From NCBI RefSeq assembly GCF_900215145.1, contig NZ_OBDO01000013.1, forward strand, positions 62,001 through 126,000: a DNA stretch of 64,000 bases, written 5' to 3'. The notes beneath the pieces were generated by a model. It searched no databases. It was not told the origin of the DNA and saw only the letters and a list, made by a program, of their open reading frames with translations. The position numbers and the translations under genes were made by a program. Numbering within the stretch: the first letter of the stretch is position 1; every line of letters begins with the position of its first letter. Source of the stretch: Geodermatophilus sabuli. GTDB lineage: Bacteria > Actinomycetota > Actinomycetes > Mycobacteriales > Geodermatophilaceae. This document shows positions 1-9,858 of the stretch, one piece after another.

Positions 1-1
1 G

Positions 2-565
2 ACCGTCGGCAAGATCGCCCGCGTGCTCGTCGGGGACGGCAGGAGCGTCGTCCTGGGGGCGGCCGACACCTTCCGGGCCGCCGCCGCCGACCAGCTGGAG
101 ACGTGGGGCGAGCGGGTCGGCGTCCTCACCGTCCGCGGTCGCGAGGGGGCGGACCCGGCGTCGGTCGCCTTCGAGGCGGTCCGCACCGGCGTCGAGGCCG
201 AGGTGGACACCGTCGTCGTCGACACCGCCGGGCGGCTGCACACCAAGGGCGGCCTCATGGACGAGCTGGGCAAGATCAAGCGGGTCGTGGAGAAGCAGTC
301 GCCGGTCACCGAGGTGCTGCTGGTCCTCGACGCGACGACCGGGCAGAACGGCGTCGTCCAGGCGCGGGTGTTCACCGAGGCGGTGACCGTCACCGGCGTC
401 GTCCTCACCAAGCTCGACGGCACCGCCAAGGGCGGCATCGTCGTCTCGGTGCAGCGGGAGCTCGGCATCCCGGTGAAGCTGGTCGGGCTGGGGGAGGGGG
501 CCGACGACCTCGCGCCCTTCGAGCCGGAGGCCTTCGCCGAGGCCCTGGTCGGCGGCGCCGACTGA
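2..565 (+). CDS. ftsY: Signal recognition particle receptor FtsY (C-terminal part)
   Basis: This is the C-terminal GTPase portion of FtsY, the membrane-associated SRP receptor that docks Ffh-ribosome complexes at the translocon. The gene runs off the left edge, so the N-terminus and most of the P-loop are missing. The reading frame opens with TVGKIA, the residues that follow the FtsY P-loop. Visible signatures are AADTFRAAAADQL (SRP-GTPase insertion box), DTAGRLHTK (G3), TKLDGTAKGG (G4) and the closing VGLGE..DDLAPF..EAF. Its partner gene ffh lies about 8 kb downstream. A palindromic repeat that may act as a terminator follows the stop. The identification is secure. Confidence 0.95.
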   Translation, partial: TVGKIARVLVGDGRSVVLGAADTFRAAAADQLETWGERVGVLTVRGREGADPASVAFEAVRTGVEAEVDTVVVDTAGRLHTKGGLMDELGKIKRVVEKQSPVTEVLLVLDATTGQNGVVQARVFTEAVTVTGVVLTKLDGTAKGGIVVSVQRELGIPVKLVGLGEGADDLAPFEPEAFAEALVGGAD

Positions 566-570
566 GAAAG

Positions 571-621
571 GACCCCGTCCTCCCCACCCCTCGCAGGCTC
601 GGGGCGGGACCCGGGACGGGG
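571..621 (+). repeat. Dispersed palindromic repeat, copy 1 (possible terminator)
   Basis: Directly after ftsY, CCCCGTC at 573-579 pairs with GACGGGG at 615-621, and the interior contains CTCGCAGGCTCGGGGCGGG. A 35-base stretch (572-606) recurs on the opposite strand at 42231-42265 with three mismatches. Related copies lie at 8029-8109, 35761-35802, 48576-48596 and 57999-58054. Its place between convergent ftsY and cbiO suggests transcription termination, but there is no U-tract. Confidence 0.6.
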
Positions 622-628
622 CAGGCGA

Positions 629-1405
629 TCACGGGACGTTCGCCGGGTCGAACCCGTAGGGCAGTTCGAGCCGGTGGCGGGCGAGCAGCTCGGTGTCGGC
701 CAGCAGCTCGCGGGTCGGCCCGTCGGCGACCACGATGCCGCCGTCCAGGACCACCGACCGCGGGCACAGCTGCAGGGCGTAGGGCAGGTCGTGGGTGACC
801 ATCAGCATGGTCACCGGCAGCGCCTGCAGCACCTCGGCGAGCTCCCGGCGGCCGGCCGGGTCGAGGTTGGACGACGGTTCGTCGAGCACCAGGACCTCCG
901 GGTGCATCGACAGGACGGTGGCCACCGCGACCCGCCGGCGCTGGCCGAAGGACAGGTGGTGCGGCGGGCGGTCGGCGGAGCCGGTCATGCCCACCTGGTC
1001 CAGCGCCGCGGCGACCCGGGCGGCGACCTCGGCCTCGGGCAGGCCCAGGTTGCGCGGACCGAAGGCGACGTCCTCGCCGACGGTCGGCATGAACAGCTGG
1101 TCGTCGGGGTCCTGGAAGACGATGCCGACCCGCCGCCGCACCTCCTGCAGGTGCGCCCGGTCCACCGGCAGCCCGGCCACCGTCACCGAGCCCCGGCCGG
1201 CGCGGAGGATGCCGTTGAGGTGCAGCACCAGCGTGGTCTTGCCCGCGCCGTTGGGCCCGAGCAGCGCCACCCGCTCACCCTGCTCGATGCGCAGGTCGAC
1301 ACCGAAGAGGGCCTGGTGCCCGTCGGGGTAGGCGAAGGCGAGGTCCTCGACCCGCAGGGAGGGCTCCGGGCGCGACGAGCCCGCGGACGAGGGTGGGGCG
1401 TTCAC
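629..1405 (-). CDS. cbiO: ECF metal transporter ATPase (CbiO/NikO family)
   Basis: This 258-residue protein is the ATP-binding subunit of an energy-coupling-factor transporter for cobalt or nickel. It shows Walker A (GPNGAGKTT), a Q-loop in FQDPDDQLF, the ABC signature LSFGQRRRVAVA, Walker B (VLVLDEP) and the H-loop (MVTHD). It is the last gene of a four-gene operon. Its GTG start overlaps the stop of the permease gene by GTGA, which implies translational coupling. The family does not distinguish Co2+ from Ni2+. The operators upstream of cbiM and the lar genes in this window favour nickel. Confidence 0.92.
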   Translation of the reverse strand: MNAPPSSAGSSRPEPSLRVEDLAFAYPDGHQALFGVDLRIEQGERVALLGPNGAGKTTLVLHLNGILRAGRGSVTVAGLPVDRAHLQEVRRRVGIVFQDPDDQLFMPTVGEDVAFGPRNLGLPEAEVAARVAAALDQVGMTGSADRPPHHLSFGQRRRVAVATVLSMHPEVLVLDEPSSNLDPAGRRELAEVLQALPVTMLMVTHDLPYALQLCPRSVVLDGGIVVADGPTRELLADTELLARHRLELPYGFDPANVP

Positions 1406-2184
1406 CCGAGCAGCAGACCAGACGCCAGGACGGCGCCCGCGGCCAGTGGCAGGGCGAGCGCGGTCAGCCAGGCCTGCGCGGGGACGACGGCGGCCGGGCC
1501 GCTGGGCATCCGCCCGGTGTAGCCGCGCGACAGCATCGCCAGGTGCACCCGCTCGCCGCGCTCGTAGGAGCGGATGAACAGCGAGCCGGCCGCGGGGCCG
1601 AGCACCCGCAGCGCGCCGACGTGGCGGCCACGGAAGCCGCGTGACTCCCGGGCCACGCGCATGCGCCGCAGCTCACCGCCCACGACGTCGGCGTAGCGGA
1701 ACATGAACATGAGGATCTGCACGAGCACCGACGGCAGCCGCAGCCGTTCCAGCCCGCGCACCAGCTCCCGCGGCTGCGTGGTGGCGGCCAGCACGGTGGC
1801 GGCCAGCACCGACAGGGTCGCCTTGGCCAGCAGGCCGCCGGCGGCGGCCAGCCCGCTCTCGGAGAGGGACAAACCGAGGACGTCGACCCGCGGCCCGCGC
1901 GCGACGACCGGCAGCAGCAGCGCGAAGACGACGAACGGCACCTCGACGACCAGCCCGCGCGCCAGCCGTCCGGGCCGCACCCCCGCGACCGCGGCGACGC
2001 CGAGCACGAGCGCGAGGTACCCGCCGTAGGCGGCCCACGCCCACGGCGCGTGCACCGGGGTGGCCACCACGACGAGGGCGAACCCGAGGACGGCGACGAG
2101 CTTGAGGTGTGGCTCCAGCCGGTGCGCCGGGCTGTCCCCGGCGACGTAGGCGGCGCCCAGGACGCCGCCGTGCCCGGCGCCCAC
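1402..2184 (-). CDS. cbiQ: ECF transporter transmembrane subunit CbiQ
   Basis: CbiQ is the T-component that couples ATP hydrolysis by CbiO to the substrate-binding CbiM/N membrane proteins. The protein is about 260 residues with several hydrophobic segments. It carries the coupling-helix signatures of the family, around ARESRGF and AMLSRGY. An upstream ATG at 2271 would overlap the preceding gene by 86 bases. The GTG at 2184 follows the cbiN stop by one base, and the next residues, GAGHGGVLGAAYV, look like a normal CbiQ beginning, so this start is preferred. It lies inside the cbiMNQO operon. Confidence 0.88.
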   Translation of the reverse strand: MGAGHGGVLGAAYVAGDSPAHRLEPHLKLVAVLGFALVVVATPVHAPWAWAAYGGYLALVLGVAAVAGVRPGRLARGLVVEVPFVVFALLLPVVARGPRVDVLGLSLSESGLAAAGGLLAKATLSVLAATVLAATTQPRELVRGLERLRLPSVLVQILMFMFRYADVVGGELRRMRVARESRGFRGRHVGALRVLGPAAGSLFIRSYERGERVHLAMLSRGYTGRMPSGPAAVVPAQAWLTALALPLAAGAVLASGLLLG

Positions 2185-2185
2185 G

Positions 2186-2512
2186 TCAGTCGCCGGCGCC
2201 GGCGGGTTCCCGGCCGCGCCGGCGGACCAGGAGGGTGACGCCACCGGCGAGCAGCAGGGTGACCGCGACACCGAGCACGCCGGCCAGCCCGCCGGAGAGC
2301 CGCTCGGACCCGACGCCGGCCACGGCGTAGTCGGCGAGCGGGGAGTCGGCGGCGGCGCCGTCCTCGGCGGTGTGCGCGAACCCGGTCTCCTCGGCGGCCC
2401 ACTCCAGGCCGTCGGGGGAGCCGCTGGCGTACCAGCTGCCCACCCCGGCGACGAGGAGGGCGACCAGCAGGCCGGCGACCCACAGGCCCCGGCTGCGGCG
2501 GGAGGCGCTCAT
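2186..2512 (-). CDS. PDGLE-domain membrane protein, CbiN/NikN-like component of the ECF metal transporter
   Basis: This 108-residue protein has two predicted membrane helices (about residues 10-29 and 74-94) around an extracytoplasmic segment. Its hallmark is SPDGLEWAAEETGF just after the first helix, which marks the PDGLE family. Such small subunits sit beside CbiM and help load the metal. The PDGLE type is often found with nickel as well as cobalt systems, so the substrate cannot be fixed from this gene alone. Its ATG overlaps the cbiM stop by four bases (ATGA). Confidence 0.85.
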   Translation of the reverse strand: MSASRRSRGLWVAGLLVALLVAGVGSWYASGSPDGLEWAAEETGFAHTAEDGAAADSPLADYAVAGVGSERLSGGLAGVLGVAVTLLLAGGVTLLVRRRGREPAGAGD

Positions 2513-3210
2513 CGGACGCCCACCTCGGCCGGTGCCGACCGGCGGGCGAGGTCGGCCGGCCGGCGCAGCGCGGCCGCGCCGTGCACGAGGTCGGGCCGGA
2601 CGGCGAGGACCGCGCCGAGCACCGCCACGCTGATCGCCGCCTCACCCAGGCCGATGAGCACGTGGATGCCGCCCATCGCCGTGGCCACCGTGCCGAGCGG
2701 GACGTCGGCGACCCCGCCGAGCGCGAACAGGCCCACGAAGGTCAGCGCGGAGGCGGGCACGGAGAGGAAGGCGCCGATGCCGGCCGCCGTCAGCACGCCG
2801 GTCCGGGTGCGCGGCAGCACGGCCCGCAGGAGCCGGAAGGCGCCGTAGCCCACGCCGACGGCGACCAGCCCCATGAGCGAGACGTTGGTGCCGAGGGCGG
2901 TGAGCCCGCCGTCGGCGAACAGGAGGGCTTGGACGAGCAGGACCACCGTCATGCACAACACCGCCGTCCACGGCCCGACCAGGACGGCGGTGAGCGCGCC
3001 GCCGATCAGGTGACCACTGGTGCCCGCACCGACCGGGAAGTTCATCATCTGCACCGCGAAGACGAAGGCGGCGGTGAGGCCGGCCAGGGGAGCGGTGCGC
3101 TCGTCGAGCTCGCGGCGCGCGCCGCGCAGGGCCAGCGCCACGGTGCCGGCGGCCACGACGCCGGTGGCCACGGATGTCGGGGCGTCCAGGAACCCGTCGG
3201 GAACGTGCAC
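2509..3210 (-). CDS. cbiM: ECF transporter substrate-specific subunit CbiM/NikM
   Basis: CbiM/NikM is the S-component whose N-terminal amine and a nearby histidine coordinate Co2+ or Ni2+. Starting at GTG 3210 gives V-H-V-P-D-G-F, matching the family's invariant M-H-I-P-D-G-F, and an AGGAGG lies four bases upstream. Longer upstream extensions are therefore rejected. The 233-residue product has about six membrane segments and the metal-site region VGAGTSGHLIGGAL. It is the first gene of cbiM-N-Q-O. Two abutting TTGC-N9-GCAA palindromes lie about 60-90 bases upstream and suggest control by a FUR-family metal sensor. Confidence 0.93.
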   Translation of the reverse strand: MHVPDGFLDAPTSVATGVVAAGTVALALRGARRELDERTAPLAGLTAAFVFAVQMMNFPVGAGTSGHLIGGALTAVLVGPWTAVLCMTVVLLVQALLFADGGLTALGTNVSLMGLVAVGVGYGAFRLLRAVLPRTRTGVLTAAGIGAFLSVPASALTFVGLFALGGVADVPLGTVATAMGGIHVLIGLGEAAISVAVLGAVLAVRPDLVHGAAALRRPADLARRSAPAEVGVR

Positions 3211-3268
3211 GCTGCCTCCTCGGGGACGTCGTCGGTGCGGGACGCGGCATGCGCCGTCGGCGACCTTA

Positions 3269-3302
3269 TTGCAGGGCCTTCGCAATTGCACACCAGTCGC
3301 AA
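3269..3302 (-). promoter_or_regulatory. Two abutting 17-bp palindromes resembling Nur (nickel-responsive FUR-family) boxes
   Basis: Two inverted repeats of the form TTGC-N9-GCAA occupy 3269-3285 and 3286-3302 with no gap. The Streptomyces Nur box is tTGCaa-N5-ttGCAA, which has the same half-sites and spacing. They lie 59-92 bases upstream of the cbiM start in an otherwise GC-rich spacer, where a repressor would cover the promoter. The match is seen directly; the regulator is inferred. Confidence 0.6.
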
Positions 3303-3387
3303 CAAGGTCGGTCCCGGTGTGCTCCCGGCCACTCCACGGGGGCCGGCAACACGACTGGAACACCGGGTCCGGACACGCGGACGGGAG

Positions 3388-3426
3388 TTCACCGTGCGGA
3401 AACAGTGGCGCGCACCCAGGTGAAAC
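3388..3426 (+). promoter_or_regulatory. GlnR-box-like array upstream of amt
   Basis: The array reads TTCAC-N6-GAAAC at 3388-3403, a 7-base gap, then CGCAC-N6-GAAAC at 3411-3426. The GlnR consensus of actinobacteria is gTnAC-N6-GaAAC repeated with a 6-base gap. Both GAAAC boxes are perfect; the other two boxes are partial and the gap is one base long. It lies about 140 bases upstream of the amt start, a typical position for a GlnR-activated amt-PII-glnD cluster. Confidence 0.5.
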
Positions 3427-3568
3427 AGGAGGGCGGCACGGTGAACGCCACGTCGCCCCGCCGGTCCGCCGCCGGGAGCGCCGGCGCCACCAGCCCCGCC
3501 CCGGCACACCAGCGTGCCGGGCCGACCCCGCGGCCGATCCGGCCCTCGACCCACCACAGGAGGTTGCC

Positions 3569-5235
<1,667 letters not shown>

Positions 5236-5260
5236 GGCGCACGGCGGCACGACAGCACGA

Positions 5261-5305
5261 GGCGTCGGCCGGGGTGGGGGACGATCCGCCACCCCGGCCG
5301 ACGCC
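5261..5305 (+). terminator. Intrinsic-type hairpin after amt-PII
   Basis: A perfect 17-bp stem (5261-5277 with 5289-5305) and an 11-base loop are followed by GTTTCT. It lies 26 bases after the PII stop and before the glnD start, so it may end or attenuate transcription into glnD. Confidence 0.75.
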
Positions 5306-5338
5306 GTTTCTCGGTCAGGACCAACCGGAGGGGGAGAC

Positions 5339-7720
5339 GTGCTCGACACCGGGTCGCTGCCCGCACTGCCGCGGACGCGGCGGGGCGAGGAACTGGACTC
5401 CTGGCTGGCCGGGCTGCTGGCCGACGCAGTCGCGGGCACGCCACCGTCCCGGCCGAGGCGCGGCGGGCCGCCCCCGCGGACGGGCACCGAGGGGATCGCC
5501 CTGGTCGCAGTCGGCAGTCTCGGCCGCCGAGAGCTGCCGCCGCACGGCGACCTGGACCTCGTGCTGGTCCACGACGGCCGGCCGGAGATCGCCGCCCTCG
5601 CCGACGCCGTCTGGTACCCCATCTGGGACGCCGGGCTGCGACTGGACCACTCCGTGCGCACCGTCGCCGAGGCGGTCGGGGTGGCCTCCACCGACGTCAA
5701 GGCCGGCCTGGGGCTGCTCGACGCCCGGCTGGTGGCCGGCGACGCCGACCTGGCCGGCGCGCTGCGCACCGCCACCCGGGCCAGCTGGCGCCAGTCGGCG
5801 TCCCGGCTGCTGCCCCAGTTGCGGGACCTGCGCCGTGGCCGGGTCCGGCAGGTCGGCGAGCTGGCCTTCCTGCTCGAGCCGGACCTCAAGGAGGCCTACG
5901 GCGGGCTGCGCGAGGGCCAGGTGCTGCGCGCGGTGGCCGCCGCCCAGCTGGCCGACGAGCCCACGGCCGAGGCCGAGGCGGCCTACGCGTTCCTGCTCGA
6001 CGTCCGCGACGAGCTGCGCCGGCGCTCCGGCCGGGCGACCGACGTGCTGGTCCGCCAGGAGCAGCGGCCGGTCGCGGTGGCCCTCGGACTGCCCGACGAG
6101 GACGCGCTGCTGCGCGAGGTGAGCCTGGCCGGGCGGCGGCTGGCCTTCGTCGCCGACGAGACCTGGCGGCGGGTGGAGGCGGCCCTCGTGCGCCGTCCCC
6201 GCGGCCGCTACCGGCGGGTGCGGCGGGAGCCGCTGGCCGAGGGCGTGGTCCGGCAGGGCGACGAGGTCGTGCTCGCCCGGGACGCCCGGCCCGCCGCGGA
6301 CCCGGGGCTGGTGCTGCGGGGCGCCGCCGCTGCCGCCCGCGCCGACCTGCTGCTGTCGCCGTACACGCTCAAGGTGCTCGCGGTGCACGCCCCGCCGATG
6401 CCCGAGCCGTGGCCGTCGGAGGTGCGCTGGTCGTTCCTGCGGTTGCTGGCCAGCGGCCGCTCGGCGGTCGCGGTGCTCGAGCAGCTGGACCAGGAGGGGC
6501 TGCTGTCCCGGCTGCTGCCGGAGTGGGACCGGGTGCGCTCGCTGCCGCAGCGGCACCCCTGGCACCGGTTCACCGTCGACCGGCACCTGGTGGAGGCCGC
6601 CGCGGCGGCCTCCGAGCTGACCCACGACGTCGACCGGCCCGATCTGCTCCTCGTCGGTTCGCTGCTGCACGACATCGGCAAGGGCTGGCCGGGCGACCAC
6701 AGCGTCGTCGGGGCGCCGATCGCGGCGGCCATCGCGACCCGGATGGGCTTCTCCGAGGCCGACGTCGCCACGGTCTCCGCGATGGTGCGCCACCACCTGC
6801 TGCTGCCCGACACCGCCACCCGCCGCGACATCGACGACCCCGCGACGATCGATCGGGTGGCGGTGACGATCGACTCCGACCCTGCCCTGCTGCACCTGCT
6901 GCACGCCCTGGCGCAGGCCGATGGCGCCGCGACGAGCACCTCGGCCTGGAGCCCGTGGAAGGCCCACCTGGTCGCGGCGCTGGTCGCGCGGGTGCAGGGG
7001 CGGCTGACCGGTGCCCCCACCCGGGACCCGGAGCCGGTGCTGCACCCGGTCGAGCCCCAGGTCAGCTCGGCGCCGGTGGACCTGCCCGGCGGCGCGGGGG
7101 AAGTGGCCGTGGGGGTCGAGGACGTCGCCGACGGTCAGCAGGTCACGATCGGCGCCTTCGACCGGCCCGGCCTGTTCAGCTCGCTCGCCGGGGTGCTCGC
7201 CCTCAACCAGCTCGACGTTCGGGCGGCGAAGGTCAACGTCGTCGACAGCCGGGCCACCGCCGTGTTCGCCGTCCGGCCCCGTTTCGGGCGGGTGCCGGTG
7301 CCGACCATCCTCGCCGACGCGGTCCGGGCGGCCCTGGAGGGGACGCTGCCCCTGGCCGACCGGCTGCGGCAGCGGGAGGCCGACTACCGGCAGGACGGCG
7401 TCCGGGCAGCCCCGCCGCGGATCTCGTGGCACAACGGGGAGGTGACCGGCGCCGCCACCGGCATCGTGGAGGTGCGGGCCGGCGACCGGGCCGGACTGCT
7501 GTACCGGCTCACCGCCGCCCTGGCCGCCGAGGGGCTGGACGTGACGTCGGCCCGCATCGAGACGCTGGGCGCCGACGCCGCGGACCACTTCTACGTCAGC
7601 AACTCGTCGGGGGAGCCGATCGACGACGGCCAGCGGGCCCGGGTGGAGGCCGCGCTCGCTGCCGCCGTCCGCGGCGGGGTGGCCGAGCCGGTGCCGGACC
7701 GGGGGGACACGCCGGGCTGA
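5339..7720 (+). CDS. glnD: PII nucleotidyltransferase / nucleotidyl-removing enzyme GlnD
   Basis: GlnD modifies and de-modifies PII according to glutamine level. The 793-residue protein has an N-terminal nucleotidyltransferase domain (GSLGRRELPPHGDLDL, with Asp71 and Asp73 as likely metal ligands). It continues with a helical GlnD_UR linker, an HD phosphohydrolase domain (LLHDIGKGWPGDHS, near residue 444) and two C-terminal ACT domains (about 595-670 and 700-775) for glutamine sensing. The GTG at 5339 has GGAGGGGGAGA upstream. In actinobacteria the reaction is often adenylylation, so 'uridylyltransferase' may be chemically wrong here. It lies next to its substrate gene. Confidence 0.94.
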   Translation: MLDTGSLPALPRTRRGEELDSWLAGLLADAVAGTPPSRPRRGGPPPRTGTEGIALVAVGSLGRRELPPHGDLDLVLVHDGRPEIAALADAVWYPIWDAGLRLDHSVRTVAEAVGVASTDVKAGLGLLDARLVAGDADLAGALRTATRASWRQSASRLLPQLRDLRRGRVRQVGELAFLLEPDLKEAYGGLREGQVLRAVAAAQLADEPTAEAEAAYAFLLDVRDELRRRSGRATDVLVRQEQRPVAVALGLPDEDALLREVSLAGRRLAFVADETWRRVEAALVRRPRGRYRRVRREPLAEGVVRQGDEVVLARDARPAADPGLVLRGAAAAARADLLLSPYTLKVLAVHAPPMPEPWPSEVRWSFLRLLASGRSAVAVLEQLDQEGLLSRLLPEWDRVRSLPQRHPWHRFTVDRHLVEAAAAASELTHDVDRPDLLLVGSLLHDIGKGWPGDHSVVGAPIAAAIATRMGFSEADVATVSAMVRHHLLLPDTATRRDIDDPATIDRVAVTIDSDPALLHLLHALAQADGAATSTSAWSPWKAHLVAALVARVQGRLTGAPTRDPEPVLHPVEPQVSSAPVDLPGGAGEVAVGVEDVADGQQVTIGAFDRPGLFSSLAGVLALNQLDVRAAKVNVVDSRATAVFAVRPRFGRVPVPTILADAVRAALEGTLPLADRLRQREADYRQDGVRAAPPRISWHNGEVTGAATGIVEVRAGDRAGLLYRLTAALAAEGLDVTSARIETLGADAADHFYVSNSSGEPIDDGQRARVEAALAAAVRGGVAEPVPDRGDTPG

Positions 7721-7805
7721 GGTCCGTGGTTCTGTCGGTACCCCGTGTCACCGTCGCGGGCGAGCGGGACGGAACGGTCCCACCGACCGTGGAGGGAGTC
7801 CGCCG

Positions 7806-8024
7806 ATGAGCAACCGGTCCTTCGAGGTCGCGGCGGCCGAGGGGCGCGTGTGGCGCTGCCCGGCCTGCGGCGACGACCGGGAGTTCGTGCAGCCGCCGTG
7901 CGTCGACGGCCACACCGACGACGGCGGGGAGTGCCCGGAGTGGGCCTGCGCCGACTGCGGGGCCGCGATCGTCTCCGGTGCCGGCGTCACCGCGGTGGCC
8001 GTGTCCGTGGCCCAGGCCGCCTGA
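7806..8024 (+). CDS. Small zinc-ribbon-like protein of unknown function
   Basis: This 72-residue ORF has ATG at 7806 and GGAGGG six bases upstream. It encodes CPAC followed about 30 residues later by CADC, plus two further cysteines (PPCVDG, GGECPE). The paired CxxC knuckles suggest one bound zinc ion. The C-terminus (AAIVSGAGVTAVAVSVAQAA) is alanine/valine-rich. I do not recognise a named family. The good ribosome site, coding-like codon use and position alone between glnD and ffh support a real gene. It could be a nucleic-acid-binding or protein-interaction module. Confidence 0.6.
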   Translation: MSNRSFEVAAAEGRVWRCPACGDDREFVQPPCVDGHTDDGGECPEWACADCGAAIVSGAGVTAVAVSVAQAA

Positions 8025-8028
8025 GCGC

Positions 8029-8109
8029 GGCCCCCTCCAGAGGCTCGAGCCGGGCCTGCGAGGGCTGAGGAAGGAGGTCCTTCCTCCACCGCCCGCGGGC
8101 TCGCGCCGG
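8029..8109. repeat. Dispersed palindromic repeat, inverted double copy
   Basis: This gene-free stretch before ffh holds two members of the repeat family head to head. The left arm reads as a reverse copy (complement contains CCTCAGCCCTCGCAGGC) and the right arm as a forward copy (CCGCGGGCTCGCGCC). They meet at a perfect 9-bp stem around 8067-8086, GAGGAAGGA with TCCTTCCTC. Together they could form a long hairpin or cruciform. Confidence 0.55.
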
Positions 8110-8150
8110 GGAGCGCCCGCTCGTGGCACCGCCCTCGGCGGCGCGCTCGT

Positions 8151-8156
8151 TAGGCT
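8151..8156 (+). promoter_or_regulatory. Possible -10 element for ffh
   Basis: TAGGCT fits the actinobacterial TANNNT -10 pattern and is the only such hexamer noticed in this GC-rich spacer. It would give a leader of about 100 bases before the ffh start. No convincing -35 element is seen. Confidence 0.35.
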
Positions 8157-8261
8157 GGTCCGGAGGTGGCGCGACGGTGCCGGGGTCTCCCGGCACCGGC
8201 AGCCGAGCAGCCGGTCGGTCCGACCGGCGGGCCGCGCCCGCGACGTACCCGAGGACGTGCT

Positions 8262-9848
<1,587 letters not shown>

Positions 9849-9858
9849 CGCCGGCTCG

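Noticed and set aside
3211..3400. Possible cobalamin riboswitch upstream of cbiM
   Set aside because: A GCCACTG string exists on the minus strand, but the ordered B12-box elements are absent, whereas two clear palindromes lie closer to the gene.
8025..8261. SRP 4.5S RNA or a tRNA in the ffh spacer
   Set aside because: The GGAAGGA/TCCTTCC stem belongs to a dispersed repeat. The conserved SRP RNA GGAA tetraloop domain and tRNA landmarks are not present.
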